From NCBI GenBank assembly GCA_008711295.1, contig VUYV01000036.1, positions 3,355,188-3,419,187 of the forward strand: a DNA stretch of 64,000 nucleotides, written 5' to 3'. Source of the DNA: Anarhynchus alexandrinus. Lineage: Eukaryota > Chordata > Aves > Charadriiformes > Charadriidae. The notes below the pieces were generated by a model. The model worked only from the letters and a program-made list of their open reading frames with translations, made no database searches and was not told the origin of the DNA. Shown piece by piece: positions 43,601-58,600 of this stretch (positions are counted from its first letter, which is position 1; every line of letters begins with the position of its first letter). Position numbers and translations under genes: made by a program.

Positions 43601-46600
43601 ATGGTTCTGGCTGCCAACTGGGGTCAAACCATGACACGGGGACTTTTCAATACTGAGATCAGTTTATTGACACTAAAGTCAGAAGCCCAAAACCTAGGGA
43701 AGATGTACAGTGCTGCTCTTTCCTCCACACGAGCTCTATAAATCTATTACGATTATTATGAACTGTACAATGCAGAAAAATTAACTATATTAAGCTAAGC
43801 TGGAAAGAAGTTATTGAACAGAACACCAATGTAGCACCATAACTAATATGCAGTAGAGTTAAAATGGGATGCAGGAAGTGCAAGTGTTATGCTTCCCAAA
43901 TGCTGCTAATACAAAATGAGGGATCTCAAGATATTTGTACTCAAATTATTTAGTAATCACAATCCAAAGCAATCATGGCATTATCACATGGCAAACATAA
44001 TTTGCAGCTGTGGCACACCTGAAAACTGCAACATATTCACTTTTCAGAATGCCACCAGCAATCTGCAGTCGGTGAGCAGTAATAAAAAAAAAAATTCTGT
44101 ATAAATGTTTCCAAGATATGCATAAAAAAAATCATTACATTATCAGATTCAGACACAGAAAGAGGAGGGAAAAAACCAAAAATCATCGCAGTCCACCAGT
44201 AGTAATACATTCACATGTAATAACTTTAAGTACTTTAAGTCATTATGGATTTGATTGGCAGCCACTTAAGAAATATCAAAGCTGAAAAGCAGAGGGAAAA
44301 ATTAATCAAATAGCATAGTTACAGGAAGAACTCTGACAACACTGTCTTGCACCTGAACTCAGTCTTTCCAAGCAGACCTAATTACAGTAATAAGCTGCCA
44401 TTAACCTTGAAATGATACTGCCATTGGGTGGCATCCCTGTACTTAACTTAATCTAATAATACTCCAGAGATGAGAAAGGAAAAGGGTTTTATGACATTTA
44501 CAAGTGTAAGGGACATATAAACTCTTTGTATACAGAGGCATTATGCCTATAAAAACAGTCACCAGGAATGAAGTCATTCCCTATAAATAATTATGACGCA
44601 TCGGTAAAATTTTGGCACTGCTGGGATTCAATCTTAGACAATTCACTGGCATCCAAGTCTGGATTTATTGCCGCAGACAGGTACACTTTCAAACATCTCA
44701 TGAGCGTACCTAATGAAGGAGCCAAGTACCCTGTGGAAGACCAAAACAACTTAGAAAAACAAATTCACATTGGCATATAATGGACTCCAAAAGGAAAGCA
44801 GAATGGGGAAAAAAATGCGGAAAGCTTTTTCTTTAAAATTGCCCCTTATGAGAAACCTAGATGGTTTATACCTGATATTATATGGAAACTTTTTCTCAAA
44901 AGTCCAAACTTTTCATTTAAATAGCTTGTTAATCAATCATTTCTGCATATCACTTATAAATGGAGTGCTTGTTTAGAAGGTAGGTATTTTATGGAATTAA
45001 ATAAACCACAAAAGACCTTTTATTTCAGGTTGTCTTGAATGGATCTGTCAAGTAGCTCTATCTGTCTCTCATCTTCCCAACAGAAAATCAATTTCTATTT
45101 CAGATTAAAGCATACTGAATTTTTTTACTAGATATTTGTTCAGCTGAAAAAAAAAAAAATATTTATACAATGGTCTACAGTGAAGTCTCTTCTGAATTTC
45201 TCAAGAGCTTTTAATTCTTCACCCATTCACAGGTATAGGTATTTTGACAGACAGAAGAAGTCTATATTTCAAAACCACAATGTGGATAAATTGGATCAAG
45301 AAGGATGTGGATAGAAGTTTGAATAATTTTCCAAATGGTCTAATAAAATATCGTTAGTCTACCTACAGACCTTCACATGATAAGTTAGAGACCACCACAA
45401 AAGAGCTATAATAACAAAAAAAATGGCTCAAAATATACATTATAAGCAAAAGACTCAAGAAATTTTCTGAATAAGGCTGCTAAAAATGACTTGGCTATAG
45501 TCTAGATATACCTTTACCAGTCCAAAAAATTAACTAGAAGTCTGAAGATCTATCTAACGTTGTTACAACAAAATCCAATAACTAGAAATGGATGCCAGCC
45601 AACTAATTTTGACTAGAAAGCACTTTTTCAGCATTCTAAATGTAAGTTTTCACTTTGAAACTTGGAGACTCACAGTAATTTTCTTAAGAGTGAAGGTGAC
45701 AATGGTATCAATGATTTACTTACTTTGCAGTGACAACACCAGTTACGTCTTCCTCTCTCAAAGAGTAGTATAATGGTGTTGTTATCATAACATCAAATTT
45801 TGGTAAAACTAAAAAAAAAAAATTACAGAAAGCATTGAATTCACATAAGAAATAATACCTTTTTCTTTTAAGTAATAAGGGTAGAACACATAATATGGTA
45901 AAGACTACTACAGTTTCCTAAGGAATATACGGTAAGATATACTTTTAAGCCAACCCTATGCATGCCTCAGACTAAGACTTTTTGTTGAAAGGATAACACC
46001 AAGCATCACAAGAGCAGCCTGCACACAAGATTGTAAGGCTCAAATATAAAACATTTAGCCCATTCAAGCTTCATGATCAGACATTATACAGATATTTTGG
46101 GATGAACACATTGCCTGCATGATCCCAAAAAAACAGGGACAATAACCACATCTCATAGGCTTAAGATAAGTATTTTAAAGATTGCATGACATCCAGACAC
46201 TACAGTAGTAGGTCATTAAAACTACCAAAGATAAACAGGGCAGCTGATAAGACGATGTTTTTTCCAGGACACAGTGTCAGTCTCAGAGAAGCAAGAGATT
46301 TGGAAATTAGACTTTCTGGGAGTATTCAAAAAGGTTCGTGCTAGCCAAGGTAAGCTAGTCCAAGTTACTGAAAAATAAACTACCAATTTTGGTCACTACT
46401 GAATGCCCTTAAGTGACACTTACCATATTCCATCACTTTAAATCTTTGATAATGAACTTGACCCTATTGAAAAAAAATCATATGAGAAAATACATACAAT
46501 TGTGGTTAGATTAGCAAATTTAACATACCTTCTAGGCCAAATCCCACACATATTCAAGTTAAATTACAATTTCTGACATGATGTGATTTTAAATCATGGC

Positions 46601-49600
46601 TCAACCATTATCAGCTCCTGTTGTGGAGCTCCTGTAGGAACCAGTAGTACGTATTTGCATCACAGAAGGACACAGCTCACATGCAGCAGATTGTAAATAT
46701 ATATAATGAAGAGCTTGTGGAGCTTCTGATCTGCAAAAATTTACATACTGCTGGTTTCTGTATAAAGAATCAAATATCTGAGCTAGCTAGCATAAAACTA
46801 TCTAGCATAAGTACTCACAGTCGTCAGGATGAACCATGACTGACCTACCAGCAGTATCTTCAATAGCTCACTTAAAATTAACTCAAGTATCTCTAGACAA
46901 AAGGGAAGCTCCTCCAGTGCCTATCTAGAGGACGAGACCGTTTCAAAAACATGTATAATCTTAAGGTTTTTCATTTACTCAAAAGGCAGCTAAAATTCTG
47001 TTACAGTCTACAGTGCACACTTACTTCAGCAGAGATATTCTTGGGTTATATCTTCTTGCCTTGTTTATTCGTTAGTTAAAAATAATGGAAGAAATAAACA
47101 ACTATACAATATATTCTTATTTGTGTTCTCTACTATTTTCCTATTTTGCTAATTTTTTCACTTATTATATGATTTTCCTCAGGATGGTATCTGAAAGCAT
47201 ATTCTGACACATCTTTGAGATGTGGTGCATCAGGCCATATATGGCACTTGTTGGAAATTAATTTTTAATTTTTTTATACTCTCTGATCATTAAAAATTCA
47301 GCAGCTATTTTTGTTCTTTGGTTCAATGACAGTTGACCAAAAAGTCATGGTAGTCTGCCACATAAATTTTGCTTTTTATGGTCTTACACAATTGTTTTTC
47401 CTTGCTAAAGTGAGAGTAATTCAAGTTGCACCAGGGGAGGTTTGAATTGCATATTAGGAAAAATTTCTTCACTAAAAGGGTTATCAAACATTGGAACAGG
47501 CTGCCCAGGGAAATGGTTGAGTCACCATCCCTGGAGGTATTTAGAAGATGTGTAGATGTGGTGCTTAGGGACATGGTTTAGTGGTGGACTTGGCAGTGTT
47601 AGGTTTATGGTTGGACTCGATGATCTTAAAGGTCTTTTCCAACCTAAATAATTCTATGATCCTATGATTCTATGATTCTGACCAAGCACGTACATTATTT
47701 GTCTGGAGACATATAACCCTCGTTCAATGATTTTTTTACAGCATCACACCAAATCTGCCATCAGCAGGGCAATGGCATGAGGTGATTTACCAGCAGCGTT
47801 CAGAACTGGAGCTCTGAATCTCAGCTGATCTGCTTGACACAGGGATTACACTGGAGCAATGATTTTCCAAGAGGAAAATCTGAGCTCAGCTGGGCTGGAA
47901 GAATGGGCTGAGAAAACAAAGGAGTCTCCACTTCCCAAAGATCAGGAAGGAAGAGGCTCCTTTTGAAAGCCTATTTTGCCTCTTTGCTTAAGACTCTTCT
48001 GGGGGATAGGGGAAAGATCAAGACAGACAACAGGGTGTCACTAGGAGGTGGCTATTTTGAAAGGTTAATATTGCCAGCTGCTGCTCAATGGCATGATGAG
48101 GTTACGTCGCTGTGGAGCTCAGAAGTCTGATTACTTTGATTATTCCTGAGAACAGTGACACCACTAAAAGTTACTATACGTGCTGGAGCATCTCAGTCAA
48201 CATGGTTTGAAATGTGGGACAAAGGAGACCGAATATGGATAACCAATTGTCAGGTAGCATCAAGATATGCCAGATGGGAATGAGTGTCTGTGGCAAGAGG
48301 GCATAAACTGAGAAGTCCTGTAGGAAAAACCTTAGGACTAGGATCCAAGCTGGAAACAATTATAGCAGATCTCTCTTCCCTGATCAACGACTATGCAGAT
48401 TATACATCTCAGACCAGGCCCCTTATACCTCTATATTTAAACTTTTCCTAGCAAAAGACTTTTACCAAAGTAAAAACCAGACTGCTACTGATTTCATGAT
48501 TAAGTCACTGACTACCAAAATAATTGCCATATTTATATTCCTAGTTTTGAAAAGATATATGCAGAATTGGCTATTTTCACAATATTTGTGCAAATCATAG
48601 AATCATAGAATGGTTTAGGCTGGAAGGGACCTTAAAAATCATCTAGTTCCAACCCCCCTGCCATGGGCAGGGACACCTCCCACTAGACCAGATTGCCCAA
48701 GGCCACGTCCAGCCTGGCCTTGAACACCTCCAGGGATGGGGCCTCAACAACCTCTCTGGGCAACCTGTTCCAGTGCCTCACCACCCTCAAAGTGAAAAAC
48801 TTCTTCCTAATGTTCAATCTAAACCTGCCCTCTTCCAGTTTGAAGCCATTCCCCCTCGTCCTATCACTACATGCCCTTGTAAAAAGTCCCTCTCCAGCTT
48901 TCTTGTAGGTGCCCTTCAGATACTGGAAAGCTGCTATAAGGTGTCCCTGGAGTCTTCTCTTCTCCAGGCTGAACAACCCCAACTCTCTCAGCCTGTCCTC
49001 ACAGGAGAGGTGCTCCAGCCCTCTGATCATAATCCTTACAACACAAAATGCTACAGCACTGACACACAAGTATCTTAGGAAAATGACCTGTAGTGAATTT
49101 ATCTCATGCCTAGTTCTCTGTATATCTTTTACTTCCAATGTCAAGCATATACATGTTACCCTTGCCATTAAGCAAACCATGAACAGAACATTACCACAGC
49201 TGGCGGGATGAAAAAGCATCTCCCTTGTAAATGAGATTTTGTTTCACATTACCTTAGAAGTCCAAAAAAAAAAAAAAAAAAATTAAATGCCAAGAGAACT
49301 GTAAGTATTAGAAAACAGACATTAAAGTGAGACTAGTGCTCTTGGCTGCACCTTCTCTAAAATGACAACCTTTAAGACAGAAAGCAAGCCATGCTTCACA
49401 GTGCAAGGAAAGGAAAATACCCTACTAGATCATCTTGATAATTTGAACACCAAGCCAGATTTCCCACTAACACATGCTTTTCAGCCAAACTGGTTTGGAA
49501 TAGAACAACTAACAGCACTTCAACCACTCTGTATCATTTAAGTTCCCCAGGGCATGGCTGTCTCTCTGGCAAATATTGTTCAAATATTTTGGAATGGAAG

Positions 49601-52600
49601 TTGTTAAACCAATTTCCAGGAGTGGTGGCTTTGGAGACAAGCAGTTAGTTATATATATAGCCCAAGTGAGATTGATTTTTTTTTTTAAGATAGGAAAACA
49701 ACACCATGCCTATTCCACTTGCTTCCAGCGCTGTTTTACTCTAGTACGGTTTCTGCCTTCGATGCCTTTTCCTTCTCCTTAAACACACTGACCCTTCCAG
49801 ACTATTAGCATTTTGCTCTAAATCAGTATTTCTTAAACTGCAAAACATCTATTACATTCTGTGCATGTTGCCTAGAGTATTAAGAAAACAGTGCCAAAAA
49901 GAGATCCATGTAAGTATCGTGAGGATGATGGAGCCTTTCTGCAGTTGAGCCTTAAGATGCTGTGGACCCTGACATCTAAGAATCACTAACAACTACAGCC
50001 CAGATTTTGCTTTGCTGTGATGAACCAGTCCTGTTTGAAGTCATTTGGGTCTCACCAACAAGTGAGATCTCATAAATTTTTTTCTCCCCAAATTTTTTCT
50101 TCTTCTTTGCCAATCGGAAGTCTCTGAAACGAATCTGGTCCAGGTCCATTTTCTTGTTTGTTTCTGACATTTACATGCGTCACCAGTTATAGCATTAGGA
50201 AAGACTCCAGGCGTGGTCTCAGGGCTCTGCCCTGACAAAGCGCAGTTCTGGCCCCGCTGTATTCCCGTGGCTACACCGCCATCTCACGGCCCGTGTCAGG
50301 AACACGCCTCTGCTTCTGCTTTGCAGCTACAGAAAATAGATTTTTAGCTAGACAGAATTAACAGAAGCATTTCATGATCATTTTCGTGCTTTATTTTCAC
50401 ACGCAGGAAATAAACCCCGAAATAAAACCCTGTAGGAATTCCCAAACTTCTGTTCAAATCCACCAGCACGGTCTCCAGAAACTAAGAGACCTATCAGTGT
50501 CACCAGTATTCACACTATCAGATCCTGATTAAATATCAGTGCTCATTTGCAAACTACCGAATACACAGCCAATTCCAAAGGTTTTACGTGCAGTCTGATT
50601 TTGAAGGAGGGTGACACTTTTTTTAAGTAAGGATATAACCTCAAACTCAATGGATCAAATGTGAAATCTGTAGCTGATCTATCAGTAAATCATCGCAGAA
50701 TTCACTGTGGATACACTGTAACATACATAAAGCCTCAAAAGTTAAAAAAATCGAAGTGTAAAGTGTGTCATCAACGCCAGTTGATGACAAAAGTTGCTTT
50801 ATAGCTGAAGCTTTTAAAAAAAATAATAGTCTTCAAAAATATTTTAGAAATCCCTTGTTGCACCTGAAACTTTACTGCTCTTCAATATTTGGTCATAAAT
50901 TTCCAAATAACAGCTTCCATAAATTAGATTACAAACTGCCTTATAACTAAGAACAACTTCTGGTCGGAGATGCCTACTACTAAAACTCAGCAAGTAAAAA
51001 CCTTTCAGCACCATGCTCCACAACAGGAAATATAAGATATCCAACTAAAATACAAGGTGGAGACTTGGGAACCAGACTGTAATTACTCTGTCTTGAGTTT
51101 TCTTGGAACAGCTGTGCTAACACCTGAACTCTTATTAAAAAGTACTACAGGATGTTTAACAGCAGCAAGCAGCCAGAACCTGATTTAAAACACGATTCAG
51201 AGGCAGTACTTCCAGGAATCCAAACTCAGTACACTTGGGAACTGATCTGTAACCACTGGAAGGGAAATGTTATTTACCAACTTAACAACACTCTTTAAAA
51301 GACAAGAGGGAAACTCAAGATAGAAAGGCTGGACAGCTGACTATTTAACTAGAAAGCTCAGGTCATGGCATCAGGATAGCTAAGTCACATGGAGATCAGC
51401 CTGGGTTTGCCATCTGAAGATGTTCCTAAATTCCTGAACAGGTCCATAAGCTGCACCGGATCCCATGTAGACCCAGGGCTAGCAGTGCTAGTTAAGGATA
51501 GACATATCTATTAAAAATGTCGGACGTATACTAAGTATTCCTTAGCAGTAAATCCAAGTTCTCAGTGACCTCTGCTATCAGAAGGGGATTGGTGCGTCCA
51601 TAAAACTTTATATATGACACAAAAAAAACTGTACCTCCCTTGGACAGCAGAACAGTGAGGAATATCCAGGCAATAGTTAGGAATATCCACTCAGAGTGAC
51701 CCAGGCCACTCACTAGCTTTTACTGAACACCAACTAAATCTCCACCACATCATCTACATACAGACAACCACTCGTCTTAAACCTCAAACTGAAGCCCATC
51801 CCATATGACCTGGTATTTCAGGGCATAAGCTCACTTGTAACCAAGAGAATCAAAAAGAGCTTCCCATCAGAAAAGTTCTTTTCCTTTATTCTGCAAGGTT
51901 TCCTGCAGGTTTCATTAACCCAATGACATACGATCAGAGAAATAACAGTACATGAGACAACCCACTACACAGACCTAGTGTAATTGTGTGAATATTACAC
52001 TAGTTATTTAATATATTCTGCTCTGCACATAATAGCCTTATCCAACACAAGATGCTGTGTAGGCACATGCTACAAAAATAATGCATATTGCTTTGCAATT
52101 ATATTCTTTTAACATAGAATCTGAAAATTAAAGCAGACCAGGTGTGAATGATGGAGGAAAAGGAGTCTGAAAGTAAACAACATAAGGTTCTATGTGTGGG
52201 GCTGGGAGTTGCTGTTTTATTCCCACAGGATAAGCATTGTAAGAATAGCCGGGTTTTCCTGGACTCCAAAGCCCACTACTTTTTCTTATATATATATAAT
52301 ATACTGTTCTTTTTCTCCTTTATTTTAATTTTCAATTCAAAGAGTTTAATGACAGAAGGAACCATTTAGCCTGACCTGCTTTTACCCCAGGTTTGGTTAC
52401 TCAAGTACTCAGTTACTCCAGCAACCTGCATTGTTATAATGCATCTTCCTAAAAGACAACCATTCCTAATGCTAAAACACTGAGTGACAGAGAAGCCCTC
52501 ACTCCTCTTTTTCATTTTTTCTTTTCTTCCAGTGATTAAGACCCTTGTTGGTGAAAGACATGTACATGCCAAAGATAATTTCTTTGGCTTAGATTTCTAT

Positions 52601-55600
52601 TAGTTGGTTCATACTATGTCTTTCTCCATTATATTAAAAACCCTTTTGAAACCTGTAACGGCACTCACAGACTGTAATCAATAAATCCATTGATTCATTT
52701 GACCCTTTGATATACAGTCAACAGATGGGACTTCTGCAGTCTGCCTCCACAGCGCTTTCTTCCCCGGCTCCATCTGCAAACTCTGTCATTAGTTTATATT
52801 AGAAATGTCCTGGGGGAGTGTCAATTGCCCAAAAATCAATCCACTCTTCTTTGACAGACTTCACATACATTGCTGGTTTTCATTTGGATTTTGTACAGTG
52901 AAAATCCTCTACAAAAATCTGTTACATCAGTAAATCTACCTTATTAACCTAACCCATAATAACCTTAAAGAATTTAATTCTTTACCAGGGGAATCCCAAA
53001 TCACCTTTGTCATTGTTTTTCTCATGCCAGATGACAGGTCTAGAGTTTCCCATGTTGACTCACTTGCTCTTTCCTGTTAAGGACACTCATCTTCCTCTGG
53101 TCTTCTCAAATCTCCCCACACTGAAGTTCACTTAGCCACATAGAACCATCGCCCCTATTAAATGCTTCCATCTCTACCACATAATTACCGTTTCCTCATG
53201 TTACTGGGCTCTGCCACCGCTGGATTTTCTTTTGTTCCTTGCAAACTTTAAAAACTCTTTCATACTTTTAACAACTATCAAGTTTTCCTTGGGATCTTTA
53301 GATTTTCTACAAATATGCAAGAGTTATCTAAGAGTATATAATTTCTGTCCTGCCCAAGTTTACCTTTTACCAAGAGAGCATTTTGTTAAACGTACCAAAA
53401 GCTTACTTTCCACCTTGAACTTTCTCCTGTAACAACGGTGAATAGAGAATAGCCTAGTGTGATGGGCATTATCCCAGCCCCTGCATATTCTTCATGCCGC
53501 TGAAGCATTTAGAGCTCTGTGAGAACCCCAAACACTGCATTCAATGTCACACTCGATGCTAAACCCCTAAGCTTTAAAAATGTAATAGTAGGGAAAATGA
53601 GATAGGATAAAGACAACCTAGTAAAGGAGTGCACCCCGGCAGATCTAACGTGAAGGTCAATGTCCAGTCTGGCAGCAGCGAAGGTTCAACACCTTGGTTC
53701 AACTTTAGGTTCTCTAAACTGCATCAACCAAAGTAGCCACCAGTGACACTGTGCCAGCCTGAGCCTCGGGGCTTTCCAATTAACAGTTCCTACTGGACTG
53801 TGCTTCTGTGAATTTGTCCAGATGTTTTTCAATCCCACCTGAGTTTTCAGTATTCACAACACCCACCAGTGCTGCGCTCTACAGTTCAGTTATGCCATGT
53901 TAATTGTTTTGAAATTGCTCTTTACCTCCTTCACCTGGTGCCTTCTAGCTATGCATTGGAAGAGACAGTGAACAAAATGTTCCCTATTTGCCTTCTCCCC
54001 ATTATTCATGACCTGAGAGACATTCCCACCCTGTCATATGTTTTCCGTGGTCATTAATTTTCTGTAGTACATACTAGACAGCTAAAATTTAGAATACTAT
54101 CTCCTATGGTCTACTAACATTTCACTTCACTTGTCTGTTTTCTCACAGCTGTTTCACTAGCCCAGATGAATCTAAGGTATTTTTCTTTCAATTTTACAGT
54201 TATTTTCTTCTCCTTTTCTTTTTGGTTTTGCTTCAGGACGAAGTAGCATTCATATTCAGATCCTGAAAATAGCTACAGTTCCTTCCGCAGTGTCCTCCTG
54301 ACTTAAGGATTACTCAAGACTTTGCAGAAAGCCCAAGAAAAATTTCACAAACGCTTTTTTTGCCTGGCAAGCGAGCTGTTGAAGCAGCCCACCACTGTCA
54401 CCAGCCTTTGTTCCCACATCTGAGCCACACTTCCCCACCTCCTGCAAAGCACCTATGCAGCTGTGAGCGGGGCTGTGCTGTCGACCAGATCAGTGAACCG
54501 GTCTGGGTTAGGCAAAGAAAAACACAGAGACGCTTTTCAATCTGGGTCACTTCCCTGGCACACTTTAGATCTCAGCCTCACTACAGCTGCCTCAGCGTGA
54601 CTGAGACGCTATTGAAAGCAGCGCAGCGATGGGAAGGAGTGGCCAAGCACAGGGACAACTCAAAACATTTTTCCCATCAAAGACAATGGTAATGACTCCA
54701 CACCCACATGTGAACGTGTTTGAAAAATCCAGTCCCGACATTAGCTTGAGCACCGCCCTCACCTACCTCAGCCTATAGAAATCTATCAAGCATATAACTG
54801 GTACTGGTAAATACTACTCCCAAGTAATACAGGATCACATGCGTTTTTCTGCTTTCTACCCCATCATCTCCCTTATTAGGGAACATTAATCAGTCCTGTT
54901 TATACTTGCTAAATGTCTCTGAAGGGCCACTGCGAGCCAAGTCGGAAATGCAGTTCCCAAATTACAGGCATTTAAAGCAGGCTGAATAAATCTGACACGC
55001 AGAGTTTTGAACAGCTAAACCTTCAGTTATTTTTGCAACGTGTTCCACGGTGTATGAGGAGTGTACAGCTTAAAGGATTGGACTGATAGAACTACTGCCA
55101 ATAGCAACATGCAAATTAGATCATAACAGTTTTGTTATGCAATAGTTCAGCGTTACTATTCATCCTTTCTATTTTGCATAGTTATTTTTTCCTCAGTAAC
55201 ACCCCAGTCATTGTGAATTGCTGAAACACCCCTAAAACTAGGCAGAGATTTGTAAATAGTCTTTGATTCCAAAACCCTTGAGACAGTGACTGGCTGCACA
55301 GCAGGGCACAATGAATTTCTCTATATTCACTTACAAAATAAACATAAGGGCGTTTCACTTAAAAAAAAAAAATTAGTACTGCATAAGATCTTTCTCATAT
55401 TAATATTAAACCCCCTCACTTTTTAAGTAACATTTGTATTTTATAATCAAAGCTCAGACCTTAGGATAAAATATATATGCTTTTTTTTAAATATCTTTTC
55501 TTAAAAAAAAACATATGCTACTGAAAATTTTGTGAGGTTTGCATAATACCTTGTGTTTGCCACGAAGGAAGGATTCTCTCATCTTATTTCTCATGCTTAT

Positions 55601-58600
55601 TTTTGGTTTTGCTCCACCAAAGTAAACACAATTTTATTCGCATGTATCGGGAGAAATGAAAGCTCTCTGTGATTTGGCAATGTTAATACTCACGTTCACT
55701 TCCACCTCTATGGACCAGTCTCCGAGTGGAGGGTTCATTGATAACTGAAATTTTTTGGAAACTACGCCCAAATCACCCTCCTCCATCAACCACTGCTGAA
55801 TCAATTTCTTCCGAGGGTCCTAGGAGAAAAGTCAGACTGCATGTTAAATGCACGTGGTCTTGCTAGCAAGATTTAGGTAGCAATACATATGACCTTTGTC
55901 ACATAAAAGTTGGAACATATGACAAATTCCAATATATAACTAGGTTCCTGTGGATACTTACTCGGATATATATATTCAGAGATGCTTTGTAAGGTTTAAG
56001 ATCAGGATAGATGGTGACAATCCGAAACATCACATCTTGTCCCGGTTTATACATAGATTTATCAGTCTGGATGAATACGGAGATGCTCTTTGCCATGTAC
56101 ATCAAGCTGGTACGGTTAGAGAAGATGCGCCGGCCATCAGCATGGCCTTCCACCAGTAAATCATAATTCCCAGAAGCACTGTTCAAAGGCAGCTAATAGG
56201 AAAATAGTGACTCTCTGTTAACTATCCAAAATATTATTGAAAATATTATTATTCCAAAAACATTTGACATAAAGATCTGACATATTCCTGAACTTGGCAA
56301 CTTATGTAAATTCTCAAAAAGAGAAAGAGGATTTCAGGGCTTTAAAGTGTCATGTTCACAATCACCTGAAAACGTGTTAGCAGAAGCATCCTTTCAACAT
56401 ATTTGCATCTAATTTTCAGTAGTAATCAGGTTTTCAACAATGTAAGTATCTATGTATTCATACACCATTCATAGACACACACACACACATTGTGCTCTCT
56501 CCTTTCTTTCACAGTTATTTAGAAATTTCTTGGATTTGATTTTGGGGGCCAAATTTTCTGACTTCATCACTTTTTGGTAATGAATTGTCCAAAAATAAAA
56601 GAGCTGAAGAAGATATATGCAGTCAAGATGAGCAGGACAGTAAGAAAACCTTGCACTTATTTTTACAAGCTTTAGCTTCATGTCCTATGTAGTCCTAGGT
56701 AGAAAAATCAAATTCAGAATGACGATCACATGAGGTGAGGTACTGTTTTTCAATAGAAACCTCACTGATTTTGTCTCATTTCAGTTTAGTGATTCATAAT
56801 TACAGCATATATTGTGACTCATCTAGAAAGTAAAATAATTATTCTTCTCAATATTAAGGAATAAAGGAAGACATTTTGTATGGTTAACTTATTTAGGATA
56901 GACACTGAAGGCTCCTTCAGTGCTGGCAGTAAACACAGACAGACATCACTGGCAAGGAAGTTTAGACCACGTAAGACCAGAATAAGCATGCACAGGTCTC
57001 TCTCTCCGTCTCTCCAGTGGACAGAGGAAATCCAGAGCTCATAATTCAGTTCATTTCCTAAAGTTAGGTGGGAGGAATCCCAGCCACAGAGGTTGAAAGG
57101 CTCAAAGAAGAGCTGCTGCAGCACACAGGAATTTCACCTCAAGCAGAGCCTACACAGGCAACGAGCGACCCCAGGGACATCCCAGCCCAGATGACGGCTT
57201 CTGCACTGCCGTCTGCTTAGGAGTGTCTCTTTGAAGAAGGGAAAGGGTTTTAACACAACACACAGCTCATTCCAACAAGTAGCCCTGCTAAAAAGCTTAA
57301 GAGTCACATGCTTCTGTTTGCAGTTAAAACAGTAAATCTAGAGTAAAACCTCTCAAGTCAAGACAACTAAAACTTGCATTTTTCAGCATAACATATGGAA
57401 ATGAAGCCCTCCTCTTGCACTGCTAATGAAAATTACAGCTGTTAACTCACCCGGCACAGCACTTCAAAAGTATCCTACCAAGCTCTATAATGGGAGGCTG
57501 TCATATTGTCAAAACTCATTTTAAGAGCACACAGTGAGGTAAGAGAAATTTTTAAACAGGGAAAAATGTCACAGGGTGACAAATGAGGTAGATGCAAATG
57601 TCTGTATTGAACATGTTTCCTTCTCTAGGTGTTTACCTATAAAGGGGAATCAACTACCATTTCATCCCTCTCTGTTGACTTTCTCTTTTTAAAAACAAGC
57701 CAAGAAAAAAAAAAAAAAGGAAAAGGAAAAATAAACAGGCTCTCTTTTTACCCACAAGACAGAAAGACACAGAACGAAGAGTTGCCCCTTTAAAATCTGG
57801 ACTTATATAACAAAATTTTAGGTGCAAAGCTCCGCACTGAAATAGATTCTGCATTTTCTTCAACTGCAGGTTTTTGTATACACATTGCCAAGAACATATG
57901 ATTCACATATTTCAACACTCTCCAACTTCCATGCCAAGTATTCTGGAATATATTAAATAGGAGGAACAGCCTTAGTTACTGCATCTGTCAAATACTACCT
58001 CGAAATTAATTCATTTACAAATATTACCATTTATCAAAGAAGGTGTATTTCCCTAAAAAACGGAGAGGATTCCCTACAAGAAGTCCAGGAAACTTAAAAT
58101 CAAAATGGGGGGAAAATAAGCTTGTTTTATTTTATCGTAGCAGTGAATTGTGCTCTTACAGCATTATTGTAACATACTTGCAAGGATTGTCTTTGATTTC
58201 TTTAAAAGCTGTAAATGCCATTTAGAGACCTCATATTTTTCTGTATCTTTTTCTTATCATGAATAATGATAGTTAGCATGGGCTGCTCCCTTGATTTTTA
58301 CACTTTTTATATTTCAAAAGAACTTTCCTTCCTGCAACATGGTGACAAAACTGCCTGTTGTACCTTTCTTGATGTAAAAGCCAGAGGCAATGAAGTTTGC
58401 ATCATTATTATTGTATTAGGACAGCTGAGGTGCAAAGTAACCCACCTTCTGATTCACGCATCTATGCTAACAGAGACTGCACTAATACAACACTTTCAGA
58501 AGGTCACTGCTAAAATAATGGTAACTATTTACCTCAGCCGCACCAACTCCTTCCCTAAAGGGTTGTTTCTCAACCCAGATACGAGCAAGGCAGCTTTTAA

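Larger units (their letters stand above)
46464..55693. other. CD109 intron 3 (9.2 kb)
   Basis: Holds CR1 copies at 47421-47680 (+) and 48594-49030 (-), and ancient relics at 52340-52700 and 53790-54055. Phase 0 on both sides, so no hidden exon is required. 50160-50330 is GC-richer with several CpG and unrecognised. No other coding sequence seen. Confidence 0.7.

Noticed and set aside
48683..49219. 178-codon minus-strand open frame
   Set aside because: CR1 ORF2 remnant fused by chance to upstream unique sequence.
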